Shown one piece after another: positions 1 to 12,481 of a DNA stretch of 64,000 nucleotides (position 1 is its first letter; every line of letters begins with the position of its first letter). The DNA is from Petrosia ficiformis (taxonomy: Eukaryota; Porifera; Demospongiae; Haplosclerida; Petrosiidae), in NCBI GenBank assembly GCA_947044365.1, contig OX345637.1:2833001-2897000 (forward strand), given 5' to 3'. The translations under genes and the position numbers were made by a program. The notes beneath the pieces were generated by a model that was not told where the DNA came from, ran no database searches, and worked only from the letters and a program-made list of their open reading frames with translations.

Positions 1-631
1 TGATAATCCACATAACCCTTCAGAAAAAATCAAGCGTTCGACATACATAGAAAATGGTTCCAAAAACCGTTCTGGATGTATACCTATTCACAACAGTTTT
101 GTCAATAATATTAAAATATTGCATGTTGTTAATGGGTTAATTTCTCCAAATATAGACCTGTTGTGGGTCCTATATACCAAATATAAACCTCACCACATCA
201 AAGGGATGATGTCATAATTGTATATATTATAAGTATTTGTATATGAATACATAATTACAATGTTAATATGAAAAGAAAATAAAAATTATAATATTATAAT
301 AATGTCAGTCACTATAATAGTACTATACCTTTGATGATCAGGATGAGTCAAGTGCAACTGAATATAATGCATCCACCCTACTGGAATGTGTACGCAATAT
401 ACTGTCAAACAAAATGAGGTAAAAAGGAGAACAGTCAGCAACATGGACATTACCATGCACTCGAACAAATAATTACACACGGTGTACACGTCGTCACGTA
501 GTCACTGAAAATATGCATCAGCTGCAAACTAGTAATATGGTCGAAGCCTGAATCTACTCCTCTATTAGATATCTCGAAACAGAAGCTGCTGTAAGACGAT
601 GTAAGCGCTTTAATTTTTCGTATAGAAAATG

Positions 632-664
<33 letters not shown>

Positions 665-933
665 ACCATAAAGAGGTAGTTTTTATCAATGTTTGTGTAA
701 TTTTAAACTATTATAGTTATAGTAATAGTAATAATAAAATAATAATAATAATTATTATTATTATAGTGTGTCTTGTGTTATCTATAGTGTATAATCACAT
801 TCACCCATAGACTTTCAAGACAATTTTACCTATGGAATAATAAAATAAGGCCTTTACTACCCTGCATCTGACTTCAGCTTCAGCTTACTTGCAAAGATAA
901 TTTGCAATATCCCCTCCAGCTCAGGGTACCTCA
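1..933. other. AT-rich region without a recognised gene
   Basis: No reading frame here has a recognisable domain or a convincing splice structure. The stretch holds a TA dinucleotide run near 630-664 and AT-only trinucleotide runs near 715-765. It lies upstream of the decayed gene that begins near 0.93 kb and may include its 5' flank. Confidence 0.6.
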
Positions 934-3880
934 TTGACCTCACTCCAAGCAATAGTGATGCTGACACGAGGTATAAAACTATATGTATTATATGTAGACA
1001 ATTTTTTGGTACCATTTAATTTTAGACGCTGTTACTTTACTGCTGAGAGTACTAATAAAAAGGCTAACTTCATGAGGTGCCTAAATTCTTCATACAAATT
1101 AGCTTGTCTTCAATGCAGCTTCAGTGACAAAGAACTAGGAGAGTACATTCAATTCAAGAAGCGTGAAGCTAGCAGACTCCCTAAAAAGTATGCAGTGCAG
1201 ACAGTTGGCCAACAGGCAGATGGGTCATGGGTATTGGCCAGCAATGCTCACTTGTCTCAAACTGGCAATGTTATAGATTTGGAAAACAGCCAGTATGTTT
1301 GGTTGGGAGATATTTTCTGTGTGCCTGGTGTTGCATTAGCATGTGATGCATGCACAATTGAATTACCATTAACTACCAACCCTCTCTGTAGCCTGGTTGA
1401 ACATTTGAAGGCTCATATGCAGCATAACTTCATGCCATCCATGTATGATGACTATGACATCAACCATCCTTGCTCTGCATTACCAGACACTACTCAAAAA
1501 GTTGAAGTTTTGTCCTGTCCCCCTTGCATTTGGAAGCTCTGGAACTGGAGAAACTACTGCATTGTTATGTGGTCTAAGGAGGAGGTCTAGGAGCCCAAGA
1601 GTGTTGGTTTTATAGCAAACTAACAAAAGAAAATATCCTTCAATTGTGTGCATCAAGTGGTATTACCTTGGGTGTCAATGATCCACAGTCCAGAAATGAC
1701 ATCGGCAGACTTATTATTGATTTATACAATGGAGCCAAGAGTGGAACCATGGCCCATGGTGAAAAGAAGCCAACCTCTACTTGTGTGATATCAGCTAATT
1801 TTACACCTGCTGACCAACAAAGGTATATATTTTATGTGCTAGTTTTTAATTTAACATGATTTGGTGTTGTATGACTTGTGGATGTATAAACAGACTTGGG
1901 AGAGAGAAGGACACCAAATTCAGAATGGAATTAGTGTGTATAGGGTAAAATACATTAATACCCATCATCAGTCATTTTTGCTTGCCTCTGTTTGTATTAC
2001 ATGATTATGTTTAATAATTAATAAGTATGCATCAAGGTGCCTGATGATCAAGTTTTCTTTGCAAGCACTCTCCTTGTCTATATCCGAATATATAGAACTG
2101 GTGGAATTGTGGGAGAACTGCAGCACCTGTGCTGGGTTCTGTGTATATTTAGGAGACCTTTTTTTTCAAATGGTATCAAGGATGTTGATGAAATTATATA
2201 CTTTCACGCCTCACTACACTATGTAGCCTTGATGTAATTCCACGAGTATTACCAGCATATGCAATGCTATATTGGTTTACATTTCAGGTAAATTAATTAT
2301 TATAAGTGAAAAAAAAAACTTTTGTTTTGAACATTATTCACTACACAGCCTAAATTCCAAAAGAACACTTAAATTATATACATTATACATATGTTTATAT
2401 AAGTATATACTTTCAATTGAGCTGAACAAGAATCTAGCAACAATTTATAGCTGTTGAAGGAAGCTAACATGGAATACCTGGATGATGCTCTCAATGACAA
2501 CTTTTGCTAGGAAGTTCTAGTATGTGCAAGTCAATTACAGTCTAGTCAGGCTAACAACCCAAAAGGCAGCTTATTACTAAACACAGTCGAAAAGTTTGGG
2601 GAAGAACTTTTCAAGTGTATTCAAGGAATTCCAGCAGCACAGGTGATTGATTAAATACACCAATAGGTGATCATGTTGTCCACAACTATCATGAACTATT
2701 ACTTATACAGCATAGCATGCATGTGTTCATTGTACACATTATAATTGTTTATGTATGACTTTGTGATCAATTTCCTAGATTGCAACTTTATTCAGAACAA
2801 ACATCACATATGAAAAACAGCCAGCCTACTGCCTCATTCTAAACAAAGTTTCTGGGCTATCTTGGAATGCAAAATCTGCTATTCGCTCTTACTTGCAGGA
2901 AAACAAGAAGATTGGGAGGCATAACAATCCAAGGCCATTTTCCACTCAAGAATTCGCTGACAAGGGAATTGTGAGTTTTCTAATCTGTTGTTGTACGTAA
3001 CATGCAAATTACAACTTATAGGTACCTACTGAATATACACAGTTTAAAAGTACGAAATGCACAGTAGTTCTAGCATCAGCTTTCTCCCGTGAACTTCAGG
3101 AAAAACTGAAAGCAGGTATATACCAAATCAAGTCATGATATGTACATTCTGTACATACAATTAGTCCTGATGTGGATTCTGGAAGTGATAGTACAGGTTC
3201 TGTCCTCAATGTATACTTATTAGCAAAGATGTTTATTTATCATCTTACGGACACTGTACCTGTGACTGATTTTGTTGTTACAACACTTCCTAAAAGTGGC
3301 ATGATTACAGGTTCTGTCCTGTAAATGTTCACTCCATTATAATAATATCTTTCTATAGATGTTACAAGTAACACCATACCTATGACTGATTGTCTTATTA
3401 CAGTAACTGTTGTCACAACACCTCCTAAAGGTGGCATGACTACAATCCTGTAAATGTTCACTACATTGTATGTATTGTTTTCCTATAGATGTTACATCTA
3501 ACACTGTACCTATGAATGATTGCATTGTTAACTCACTTCCTAAACGTGGCGGCATGACTACAGGTTCTGTGCTATAACTGTTCACTCATGGTATGTATTG
3601 TCTTTTGTATAGATGTTACTTCTAACACTGTACCTGTGACTGATTGTGTTGTTATATCTAAATGTGGCATGACTACAGGTACTGTCCTGTAAATGTTCAC
3701 ACCACTGTATATATGTATTGTCTCTTTATAGATGTCACTGTACCTGTTACTGACATTGGTTCTCCACCTGGTCCTCAGAAAAGGACATATTCAACTAGAT
3801 CACAAAGCAAAGCACCAGCTTTCTCAAAAAGATTGGGCAAAGGGGACTCAATATTAGCCTCTGGTTTTGACATGGATTAA
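934..3880 (+). pseudogene. Decayed multi-exon gene with DUF927-like helicase/ATPase region
   Basis: Coding pieces run in order: 934-1528 (frame 1, with a GSWVL...NAHLS segment); 1532-1558, where frame 2 reads GSSGTGETT, a Walker A motif with the invariant Lys replaced by Glu; and 1575-1821 (frame 3, TKENILQLCASSG, LYNGAKSGTM, then a GT donor). Later exons at about 2525-2642, 2780-2970, 3022-3115 and a terminal exon 3732-3880 (ending ASGFDMD, stop) have plausible GT/AG borders. The order GSWVL, P-loop, then LYNGAKSG resembles DUF927/Cch-type helicase-like proteins. That match is from memory and tentative. Two frameshifts flank the P-loop, so it is probably not functional. The 3' half, rich in V-P-V-T-D repeats, is unrecognised. 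Confidence 0.5.
3238..3731 (+). repeat. Tandem amplification of a phase-1 mini-exon plus its intron
   Basis: Four copies of a unit of about 120-130 bp begin near 3229, 3358, 3489 and 3613. Each has a TATAG acceptor, a short open segment with the theme VTSNTVPMND, a MTT-encoding end with donor ACAG|GT, then an intron carrying CTGTAAATGTTCA. The exon is phase 1 at both ends, so copies could be added without breaking the frame. The final exon at 3732 starts with the same motif (VTVPVTD). Copy 2 has lost its donor (ACAATCCTG in place of ACAG|GTTCTG). Confidence 0.75.
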
Positions 3881-4084
3881 TTCACTTCATTATAATTGCT
3901 TATATTCAGTTACCCACTTATTCACATCATGAATGCTCAAATAGATACCAGAGGTGTTATAAATTTATATAAAAAATTATAAACATTTTATTGTTTTCTT
4001 TTCTTTTTCTGGTATGTTGTTGTGAATGACTTACAGTTTATTCCAAATGTTAAGAGGTTCATTATGGAAAAATACTTACCATCA

Positions 4085-4546
4085 GATAGTCGTATATTAC
4101 CATTATTACCTGTATATATTACCACTAATACCTATAATACCACTATTACCTGTATTACCTATGTATACATTACTATCATTACCACTATTACCTATAATAC
4201 CACTATTACCTATAATACCACTATTACCTGTATTACCTACGTATATATTACTATCATTACCACTATTACCTATATTACCATTATTACCTGTATTATCTAC
4301 ATTACCATTATTACCACTATTACCTATATTACCATTATTGCTACTATTACCTACATTACTATCATTACCACTATTACCTGTATTACCACTATTACCTATA
4401 ATACCACTATTACCTATATTACCATTATTACCTATAATACCACTATTACCTATATTACCATTATTACCTATAATACCACTATTACCTATATTACCATTAT
4501 TACCTGTATTACCACTATTACCTATAATACCACTATTATACTAGTA
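4085..4546 (+). repeat. TTACC/TATAATACC minisatellite
   Basis: About 460 bp of short units built from ATTACCATTATTACC, TATAATACC and ACTATTACCTGT. Two plus-strand frames stay open across it only because the unit lacks stop codons. The encoded Thr/Ile or Leu/Pro strings are low-complexity, so I annotate a repeat rather than a protein. Confidence 0.9.
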
Positions 4547-4589
4547 CTAGTGTTAAATTATTAAACCATTACATCATAATCATGTCATA

Positions 4590-4800
4590 TAGCTGTCGGT
4601 TACTTTGGTTACATCCAGAAACAACCATTGAATGTCATATGACGAGATGTGTAATATGAAAATGTGGAGGAATCCTTTTTCCTCAGCCTGAGGTTTAAAT
4701 AAGTCTTTTATCGATAATTACCATTCATTATCAAAGTTTGTCGCAAATCTTGGCTACAAAAGTAGATCTATACTACTACAGAACATAATGAATTTTTATT
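4590..4800 (+). repeat. Dispersed repeat, copy 1
   Basis: A block containing TGTCATATGACGAGATGTG, a TTTTTCCTCAGCCTGAGG stretch, and GTAGATCTATACTACTACAG recurs at about 53850-54015 in the same orientation and at about 31880-32045 inverted. The copies are diverged. No coding capacity is seen, so it is probably an old interspersed element. Confidence 0.7.
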
Positions 4801-5258
4801 GTTTGCGCATGTGCAGAAACTGAACGTATAATCATTAATGAATAAAATGGCCACCGAGACCGTCACTGCTCAATCTGTGTAGTCACCTTTAGAGGTTAGA
4901 ATACAAAAATAAGAATTGAGGTTCTTGTCCTAAACAAACAAACAAATTAATTAATAACTGAATACTACAAATTAAACTGAAATACCAAAAATGTGACTTA
5001 TAATATTCAAAAAGAGACACAAGTAATTTTGATCAAGCACCGCTGGTCACTTCGTTCAACCATTTTGTACTGGATGTCGATGAAGCTTAATAATAGCTCT
5101 TCCTGGAGACTAAATATCATTGAATTCCTATCAAAGTTTTTCATACTTTTTAAAGCATGAGACAAATTCAATAATGGTGATTGTGTGTGCCATTGGGAAT
5201 ATATTTTGAGATAATTAGCAAACATTTAATGCTGTTAGTGAAATTAACTGCCAAGCAT
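4801..5258. other. Intergenic, no feature
   Basis: AT-rich sequence before the left end of the foldback element. A minus-strand frame at 5007-5225 has no recognisable content, and I do not support a gene. Confidence 0.5.
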
Positions 5259-5329
5259 TGTCCAACCACCCTGCAGACAGTCAACTGTCTAGTGTACAAT
5301 CCAAATTTACTAAGGATTACCAGGGATGG

Positions 5330-5715
5330 CATTACCCTACCCTAGGATAATCCTACGATTCCCTCATATGTTACCCACCAACCCCTCTGTCAGAGTATCC
5401 TGGGATGTTAGTGTTACACTGACTGTCCTAGGATAAACCTAGGATTCTCTCACATGTTATATACCCACCAACCCCTCTGTCAGAGTATCCCGGGATGTTG
5501 GTGTTACACTAACTGTCCTAGGATAATCCTACGATCCCCTCATATGTTACCCACCAACCCCTCTGTCAGAGTATCCCAGGATGTTGGTGTTACACTGACT
5601 GTCCTAGGATAAACCTAGGATTCTCTCACATGTTATATACCCACCAACCCCTCTGTCAGAGTATCCCTGGATGTTGATGTTACAATGACTGTCCTAGAAA
5701 TCCTTGGATCACCTC
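5330..5715 (+). repeat. Left subterminal tandem array of the foldback element
   Basis: About three to four units of roughly 110-125 bp, each with a TGTTA(TA)CCCACCAACCCC start, a CTGTCAGAGTATCC core, and a CTAGGATAAACCTAGGATTC palindromic segment. It is the inverted counterpart of the array at 7030-7440. Confidence 0.85.
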
Positions 5716-6473
5716 ACATGTATCCATCTGTGTAATTATGAGGCTAATAAAAAGGAAAGAAAATAGTCAAAATTCCCAACAGTAGTGATAAGTACTATAT
5801 ATTTAATTGTAATCATAGATTAATGTGTGAAGAACGCTGATAGAATAAAATGTAAGATAATGAAGTACATGTCTAATCGAAGTAACCCAATCAGTTTAGG
5901 CAGTCTTCCTTGGAGTTCTGTTGACAGGTGTTTTATTGCCTGCACTTGGCCTCTTTCGGGATCTGACACTATTACTACATTTTTAAGAAAGAAAAAAGAT
6001 CTGATATCATATTTTTCAGGACATACATGTACATATGCCTTCCCATTGAAACTTCATTTCGTATACTTTTGGATGATTAATTGAAAATATGCACTGGTGA
6101 TATATGTATAGCAAACGTAGATAGGTTGCAGGGATAACATCAGAGCTCATTTTGTTTAACGTATAAAAATGTGTCATTAACTCTTTGATAACATTCTTTC
6201 ATAGTCTGGAGCATTGAAATTGCTTAATGTCTAGTATTGTGTACTTAAGTTTAATTGTTTTGTGCCTACTCGCATAGTTATGTCATCCATGTTGATCGCT
6301 GAATGGTACTGGCTGATAGAGTTACTAAATGGTAGCAGTTTTCCATAGAGTCCTTCTTTTCATTTACCTCCTCAGGGAAATCTACATTTTGGAAATGGTA
6401 CATCTGTATGTATGATAACGCAATTATCACAGCACAACTGTTATTCATTAGAAATTATTTGCTATAATTATAG

Positions 6474-6642
6474 TTGTCACCTACTGAAGTATGCAGCAAA
6501 TAAATGTCGTAGTAATCTAACAGAGACTGCAGCTCGACTATCTAATATGAAAATTGTAATTGATAGAATGCATTTCAAAGGGCATATTGACCAATGGTGC
6601 CGGGAGAACTGCAATCCTGACTCTGTTAAAGAGTTACAGCAT
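6474..6642 (+). pseudogene. KDZ-like transposase exon fragment
   Basis: A single open exon is bounded by TTATAG| and |GTAAGTAC and encodes about 56 residues. It contains CHLLKYAANKC, then VIDRMHFKGHIDQWC and CRENCNP. The DRxHFxxH...WCxxNCNP pattern resembles Kyakuja-Dileera-Zisupton (KDZ) transposases and related cysteine-rich transposase-like proteins of sponges and cnidarians. That is recollection of the family, not a search. No companion exons were found inside the element, so it is a remnant. It sits midway between the two inverted arms, as expected for a transposase relic. Confidence 0.5.
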
Positions 6643-7029
6643 GTAAGTACAACATATATCTTATTTTGCTCAATTGTGAATATAATGTTTTATGTTCCTT
6701 ATCTAAGTTAACACAGAAGGTGAACAAACCTTTTCATGACTTTCACAATATGCAAATTTAAAATAACTCGCCAGATGAACTGACAGCACTTCATATTTTG
6801 TATCTCATACTTTTGTGAATTGCGTAATGTTATATTCTGTATGACATCACTGAGCGCTTTCCACACACGTGTAATGATAATATTTATACACAAATATAGT
6901 AATATATAATTATTTCAAAATAGCTGCATCGAATTATAGTAAGTTTAAGTTTAAGTTTACACATTAACCAGTGTCATTATCATTGCTATTTTCCTCATTT
7001 ATCATTTTCAACTACCTGTTTACCGTAAG

Positions 7030-7440
7030 ACTCTGACAGAGGGGTTGGTGGGTAACATGTGAGGGAATCCTAGGATTATCCTAGGACATGCAGTCAGTGT
7101 AACATCAACATCCAAGGATACAATGACAGAGGGGTTGGTGGGCAACATGTGAGGGAATCCTAGGATTATTTTAGGACAATCGATGTAACACCAACATCCC
7201 TGGATACTCTGATGGAGGGCTTAGTGGGTAACATGTGAGGGAATCCTAGGATTATCCAAGGACAGTCAGTGTAACACAAACATCCAGGGATACTCTGACA
7301 GAGGGATTGGTGGAAAATATGTGAGGGAATCCTAGGATTATCCTAGGACAATCAGTGTAACACCAACATCCAGGGATACTCTGACAGATGAGTTGGTGGG
7401 TATCATGTGAGGGATTCAAGGATTATCTTAGGGTAGGTTA
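7030..7440 (-). repeat. Right subterminal tandem array of the foldback element
   Basis: Four units with GACAGAGGGGTTGGTGGG, AACATGTGAGGGAATCC and TAGGATTATCCTAGGACA, reverse-complementary to the left array. The units differ from each other by scattered substitutions. Confidence 0.85.
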
Positions 7441-7643
7441 ATGCTATCTCTGGTAATCCTCAGTAACTTTGGATTTTAGACTGTGCATATATTCTTTTAA
7501 TCAATTATTGAGCATGCCCAGTTGGCTGCTCATGCATTGTAGAAAATAAGTAACTTTGATTTGTTGTATTTAAATCTTCTTTCTAAATAAACGATATAAA
7601 CAGTACACACTGGACAGTTGACTGTCTGTGGGGTGGTTGGACA

Positions 7644-9930
7644 TAGGTGTAACTGCCAATGGTAGCTACACCAAATGACCCTATAAAAGCACTGCTTCCT
7701 ATACAAAACTGCGGAATACCGAGATCAATATGATGTTGAAAGTAAGTGTCCATTTTTGAAAATTATGTAATAAGTAACAAATGAATATTTGGATAAATTA
7801 ATTTCATAACTAATCTTCATACTCTTTATTCTTCTAGATGGGTTTGTATTGATGTACATAATATTCAGAGTGAAACTACTGTAATGTGGTGGTCAATCAT
7901 GAGAGAGAGCTCCATCAACTATTGAAATACCAAAAAGCGTCAATCTCTTTGAATCATTCATCTGCATGTATCTATCTGTCAATCCCGATTCATCCATCTA
8001 CCGGTATCCATCAATCTACATTTACTGTATCTACATTATACACATATATACAATATAGTACAGTACATTGATGTATCATACATGTTCATATATGTACATA
8101 TATGTACATTAATGCTGAGAGAATTATTCAATATTTAATTTGAAGCTTTGAGGCTTTGAAGGTTCACATGTTTTTATCAATGTTGGTCTTGCATTAATTA
8201 ACTATAGAAAGCCTCCAAAACTGCTAAATAAGTAGTAGTAGTCTTTTTCCTGTTTCTACTCTGATTCTGCATCACTGAACTGAGTAATAAGACTTGCAGG
8301 AGCAACCAGCAACACATCCTTCAAACCTTTTTTGAAAAACTCTCAACTTTGAATGCGAGCCCTAGTGTACATAAATATTTAATGCATACATTTAATGTAC
8401 TGTACATATATTATAGATACATGTACAATTGTACATACATATGTATTATGATATATATACATTTCACAGGTAACATTTCCCAATGGAAGTGCTCATTGTT
8501 TGACATTTCATTCTCTAGAGATGAATCTTTATAAGCAGACAAGTCTTTCCAGCTATCATGCATATATACTTATGATATGTATATGTCTGTCTATTTCTCA
8601 TTTTATGTATTTGTCTGTATGGATCATAATTATTGCGTTATTTATATTTTTCTATCTATCTTTTTTGTTTTCTTTTTTTACATTGCAAAACTTCAACTGA
8701 GAGGAATTTATATAGTACTGGTTCTTAAGTATTGGTCTAACAATGAAATAACACAATATGCAATGAGGAGTGAAAGATCCAGGTTCGACTAGCCAAGATG
8801 AGCGATGAGAACATCACGCTATCATAAAATATAATCTTTCTATTTATCTATCTACCTACCTACCAACATGTACCTGTCTATCTACCAACATACTTACCTA
8901 TCTATCTATCCATCTGTCTGTTTATCTATCTATCTCTCTATCTATCTATCTATTTATCTGACATAACTCATTATGTTCATCAGATTCTACACAAAATCAA
9001 AAGGAGTCAAGGTAAGGATCAACAATCCAACCATAAGAAATACTGCGATATATACTAGTTATTTACATGTAATTATAGAACCCTGTAATATACAGTTTAG
9101 TATCATGTAATACATGTACATGTATATAGTGTGCTTGAAATATATACATATATATGCTCATATCAGTGGAATGAGAAGATGTAATGTACTAGGGGGAGTA
9201 TAAATGTACATTTATATATCACATCAGTAGTTATGGAAACCTAGTTATAAATTGTGATTGGAAGAGAGGATACAAAGATACATGCATATGAAGAATGTTT
9301 GGACGAGGAAGGTGGGCCCAAGGGACAGCAAAAGAGTGTAACTCAACCACATACCATATAAAGATATAATGAGTGTGGTTATATGAATACATGCATGTTT
9401 TGATTGAGCCATAATTTAAAGGAATAATAAATTAATTATTAAAAATCAACTATTATCATACATGCATAATAAATCAATTCTTTCATTGTTACAAATATAT
9501 TTGAATACTGAACATGTTAATATTTAAATATTCCGGATATGGGAGTCTTAATCAATTGATTAATGAATTATTGTATAGGGCTATGTGATAGTGCAATAGT
9601 GAGACTCATTATACTCGATGTAACTATCATGACAGCGATAGCTATATTTTAGCTAAAACTGCTATCATGACAGTGTACATGAAGATACAGGTATGTGTAT
9701 TTGACATTGTCTTGCCTCAACATACCCACAAACATGTGAAAAAAATGCAAAGATGGAGAGGAATATTTCTGGTTAAATTAATAGCTGCAGGTTTTGTATT
9801 GAAGGGCTCTAAGAGGGTTATTTTCAATAAAATGTTATATTACTAATATATTCAGCCATTTTATACACTATAAATGTATAATTTTATCTATAGGATTACG
9901 ATAATTTTTATAGATAACAATAAGTATAAT
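7644..9930. other. Intergenic, microsatellites only
   Basis: No gene is supported. There is a TATC/TACC tetranucleotide region at about 8838-8960 and several TACATGTA-type palindromic runs. The block 9650-9780 (TGACATTGTCTTGCCTCAAC, then ACCCACAAACATGTGAAAAA) is a diverged relative of 31490-31620. Confidence 0.55.
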
Positions 9931-9934
9931 GTAG

Positions 9935-10670
9935 TATCAGCTAAATCCAGTAGATTAGCTGATATTACTATCAGCTAAGTCCAGTAGATTAGCTGATATT
10001 ACTATCAGCTGAGTCCAGTAAATTAGCTGATATTACTATCAGCTAAGTCCAGTAAATTAGCTGATATTACTATCAGCTAAGTCTAGTAGATTAGCTGATA
10101 TTACTATCAGCTAAGTCCAATAGATTAGATGATATTACTATCAGCTGAGTCCAGTAGATTAGCTGATATTACTATCAGCTGAGTCCAGTATATTAGCTGA
10201 TATTACTATCAGCTAAGTCCAGTATATTAGCTGATATTACTATCAGCTAAGTCCAGTAGATTAGCTGATATTACTATCAGCTAAGTCCAGTATATTAGCT
10301 GATATTACTATCAGCTAAGTCCAATAGTTTAGCTGATAATACTATCAGCTGAGTCCAGTATATTGCTGATATTACTATCAGCTAATTCCAGTAGATTAGC
10401 TGATGTTACTATCAGCTGAGTCCAGTATATTGCTGATGTTACTATCAGCTGAGTCCAGTATATTGCTGATATTACTATCAGCTAATTCCAGTAGATTAGC
10501 TGATGTTACTATCAGCTAAGTCCAGTAGATTAGCTGATATTACTATCAGCTTAGTCCAGTAGATTAGCTGATATTACTATCAGCTAATTCCAGTAGATTA
10601 GCTGATGTTACTATCAGCTAAGTCCAGTAGATTAGCTGATATTACTATCAGCTGAGTCCAGTAGATTAGC
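9935..10670. repeat. 34-bp hairpin-forming minisatellite
   Basis: About 21-22 units of roughly 34 bp. The unit is TCAGCTAAGTCCAGTAGATT followed by AGCTGATATTACTA. Each unit contains the inverted pair TAGCTGATA and TATCAGCTA around a TTAC loop, so single strands can fold into a row of identical hairpins. Variants include GAG for AAG, TATATT for TAGATT, and GATGTT for GATATT. Some variants recur in blocks, suggesting higher-order duplication near 10370-10620. Confidence 0.93.
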
Positions 10671-12481
10671 GTCGGGATGAATGATCTTGAAGCCGGATCC
10701 GAAGTATGGTATTGAGTAATGTAGGGGTTAAAAATGCAATATTTTATCCAGTCCTAACCGTTCTCATTTTGGGTTTCATCAACAGTCTGGTGCTATTTCA
10801 GTAGAGAGTGAGGAAACTTATTTGGTATGTTCCTGTATGCAATTTTTCTCTCCTATTTATATAATTTTATGTGGATAGAATGTACTACAAGAAGAACACA
10901 ATAATTATTGCTTTTGTTTATTGTAGAAAAAACATAGACTGAAACAATTGATGTGTAGCCACTTCCCATTTGTGTATGCACCAGAGCTGTAACACTAGCC
11001 AGAAAACTAATTTCATAAGTGATGTTAATATAATTATATGCATAAATAATTTTGTCACAAAACTAGGGCTATATCAGGTTTATAAACACTAAGCCGGAAT
11101 GTCACATTCATGAGGTTACCTCATTCACTTCGAAACTTATACTTTTGTAGAGTTAAGATAACACATAATTTTATCTGTTGTCCCAGGCAATATTAATTAA
11201 TTAGCCTGTATTTTGTAACTATTTGTATCTTCACCTTAGTGTGATTGTCGTCTGTATTATATACATCTGGTTTTCAACCTGAAATATAATTGATCATAGT
11301 CATTGTTGTAATAGAACAATTAATAATCATTGATTCTTGTTCACTTGATCTACTCTATACTGAAACTAAGTAAAACATAAACCAATCATAATGATATAAT
11401 TATAATTAAATACTTTTTTCTCCAATATATAACAGTGTTTGTGTATTATAATTATAATCATATATGACTATATGAAAGTGAATATGGAATTTTATTAATA
11501 GCTTGTATAGATATAATACATTATGAAGAATAAACCCTCTACATACATACTACATACTCAACTAGTTATTAGAACTTCATAGAACTTGATTATCAGTATG
11601 AGTTATACTATCTGTAGCTATAAGATGTTTCTATTTGGTGAGTTTATGATAATACAAAAGCCATGTATTCTTGCATTAGTCCCATTCAGACATGAATAAG
11701 TATTTTATAATGTGGAATTATATAATCTTATTAGTACATAGCAATGTGATGATGAAGAGTGTTTTAAATCCATGAAATCATGTAGTTTTACTTACATTCA
11801 AATTTGTCGTTTGCACTAAATTACAATTATATTGCGGCTAAAATAAAGTTGTTAAAAATGTATTAGTTATCACATTTGCAAGGTTTGTCATACCATAACA
11901 TGATATTATAAAGCAAATTAAAACTTAAATTATTAGTATGTTTGTAGGTTTCAAAGTAATTAAATTATGCCTTTCTAGGTTTCCAAATCAGTAAATTAGA
12001 TTATGTGTTTGTAGGTTTCCAAACCCTTTTGGTGCATAGCATTTAGTAAGGTTACTATCAAAGTGTATTTTGTTGGCATGGAATATGATAGATAGCAACA
12101 TTATAGTGCTTTGTTACATGTATATTGTACTCTAACCATTTTAGTTGGTGTTTAATTTTGTTGCTAAGGTACCATTCCAATCTTAATCGTTCCAGTTTTT
12201 TTTCAGGAATTTATATCCCTATATATTCATACTCTATCATTGTTTATGCTGTTTTTTTATTATTTTTAGTTGTTGCAATTGCATGTCTATATCAATACAA
12301 CCTACACAACCATTAATACATACTACACAAATGTACTAACATAGTTATTTTAAAAATTAGGTTTAGTTTATTGATTTACTGATGCAGTAAATTACATTCC
12401 AGCTAGTGATTGAGTAATCAATTGTTCATCAGCAGCTTGATTTTATACTTTCTACTTCCTAATTATCATCAGTTAAATGAA
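10671..12481. other. Intergenic / NLR upstream region
   Basis: I see no domain-bearing frame. A frame at 12125-12316 is AT-rich and hydrophobic by composition only. The last few hundred bases probably contain the promoter and 5' UTR of the NLR gene, but no core promoter element is distinct. Stops precede the ATG at 12482 in frame only far upstream (near 12400), so a slightly longer 5' coding exon cannot be excluded. Confidence 0.45.

Larger units (their letters stand above)
5259..7643. mobile_element. Foldback/TIR DNA element with KDZ-like exon
   Basis: The ends are inverted: TGTCCAACCACCC followed by GCAGACAGTCAACTGTC at 5259-5290, and the complementary GACAGTTGACTGTC...GGTGGTTGGACA at 7611-7643. 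Just inside each end lies a tandem array of about 120-bp units (5330-5715 and 7030-7440) in opposite orientation. Each unit carries GTTACACTGACTGTCCTAGG and ACCAACCCCTCTGTCAGAGT or diverged forms. Between them is about 1.3 kb with one spliced-looking exon that resembles KDZ-type transposases. The structure fits a non-autonomous or internally deleted DNA transposon. The short direct string AACTGCCAA flanks both ends, but I cannot say whether it is a target duplication. Confidence 0.7.

Noticed and set aside
1644..1859. Independent small gene
   Set aside because: It is the third-frame continuation of the decayed helicase-like domain, not a separate gene.
4022..4564. Long plus-strand open frame (180 codons)
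   Set aside because: It is the TTACC minisatellite; two frames are open at once and the product is only Thr/Ile/Tyr repeats.
8770..8815. tRNA T-arm-like AGGTTCGACTAG
   Set aside because: No matching D-arm, anticodon stem or acceptor stem around it.
9935..10670. CRISPR array
   Set aside because: The units are contiguous with no unique spacers, in a eukaryotic context, so it is a minisatellite.
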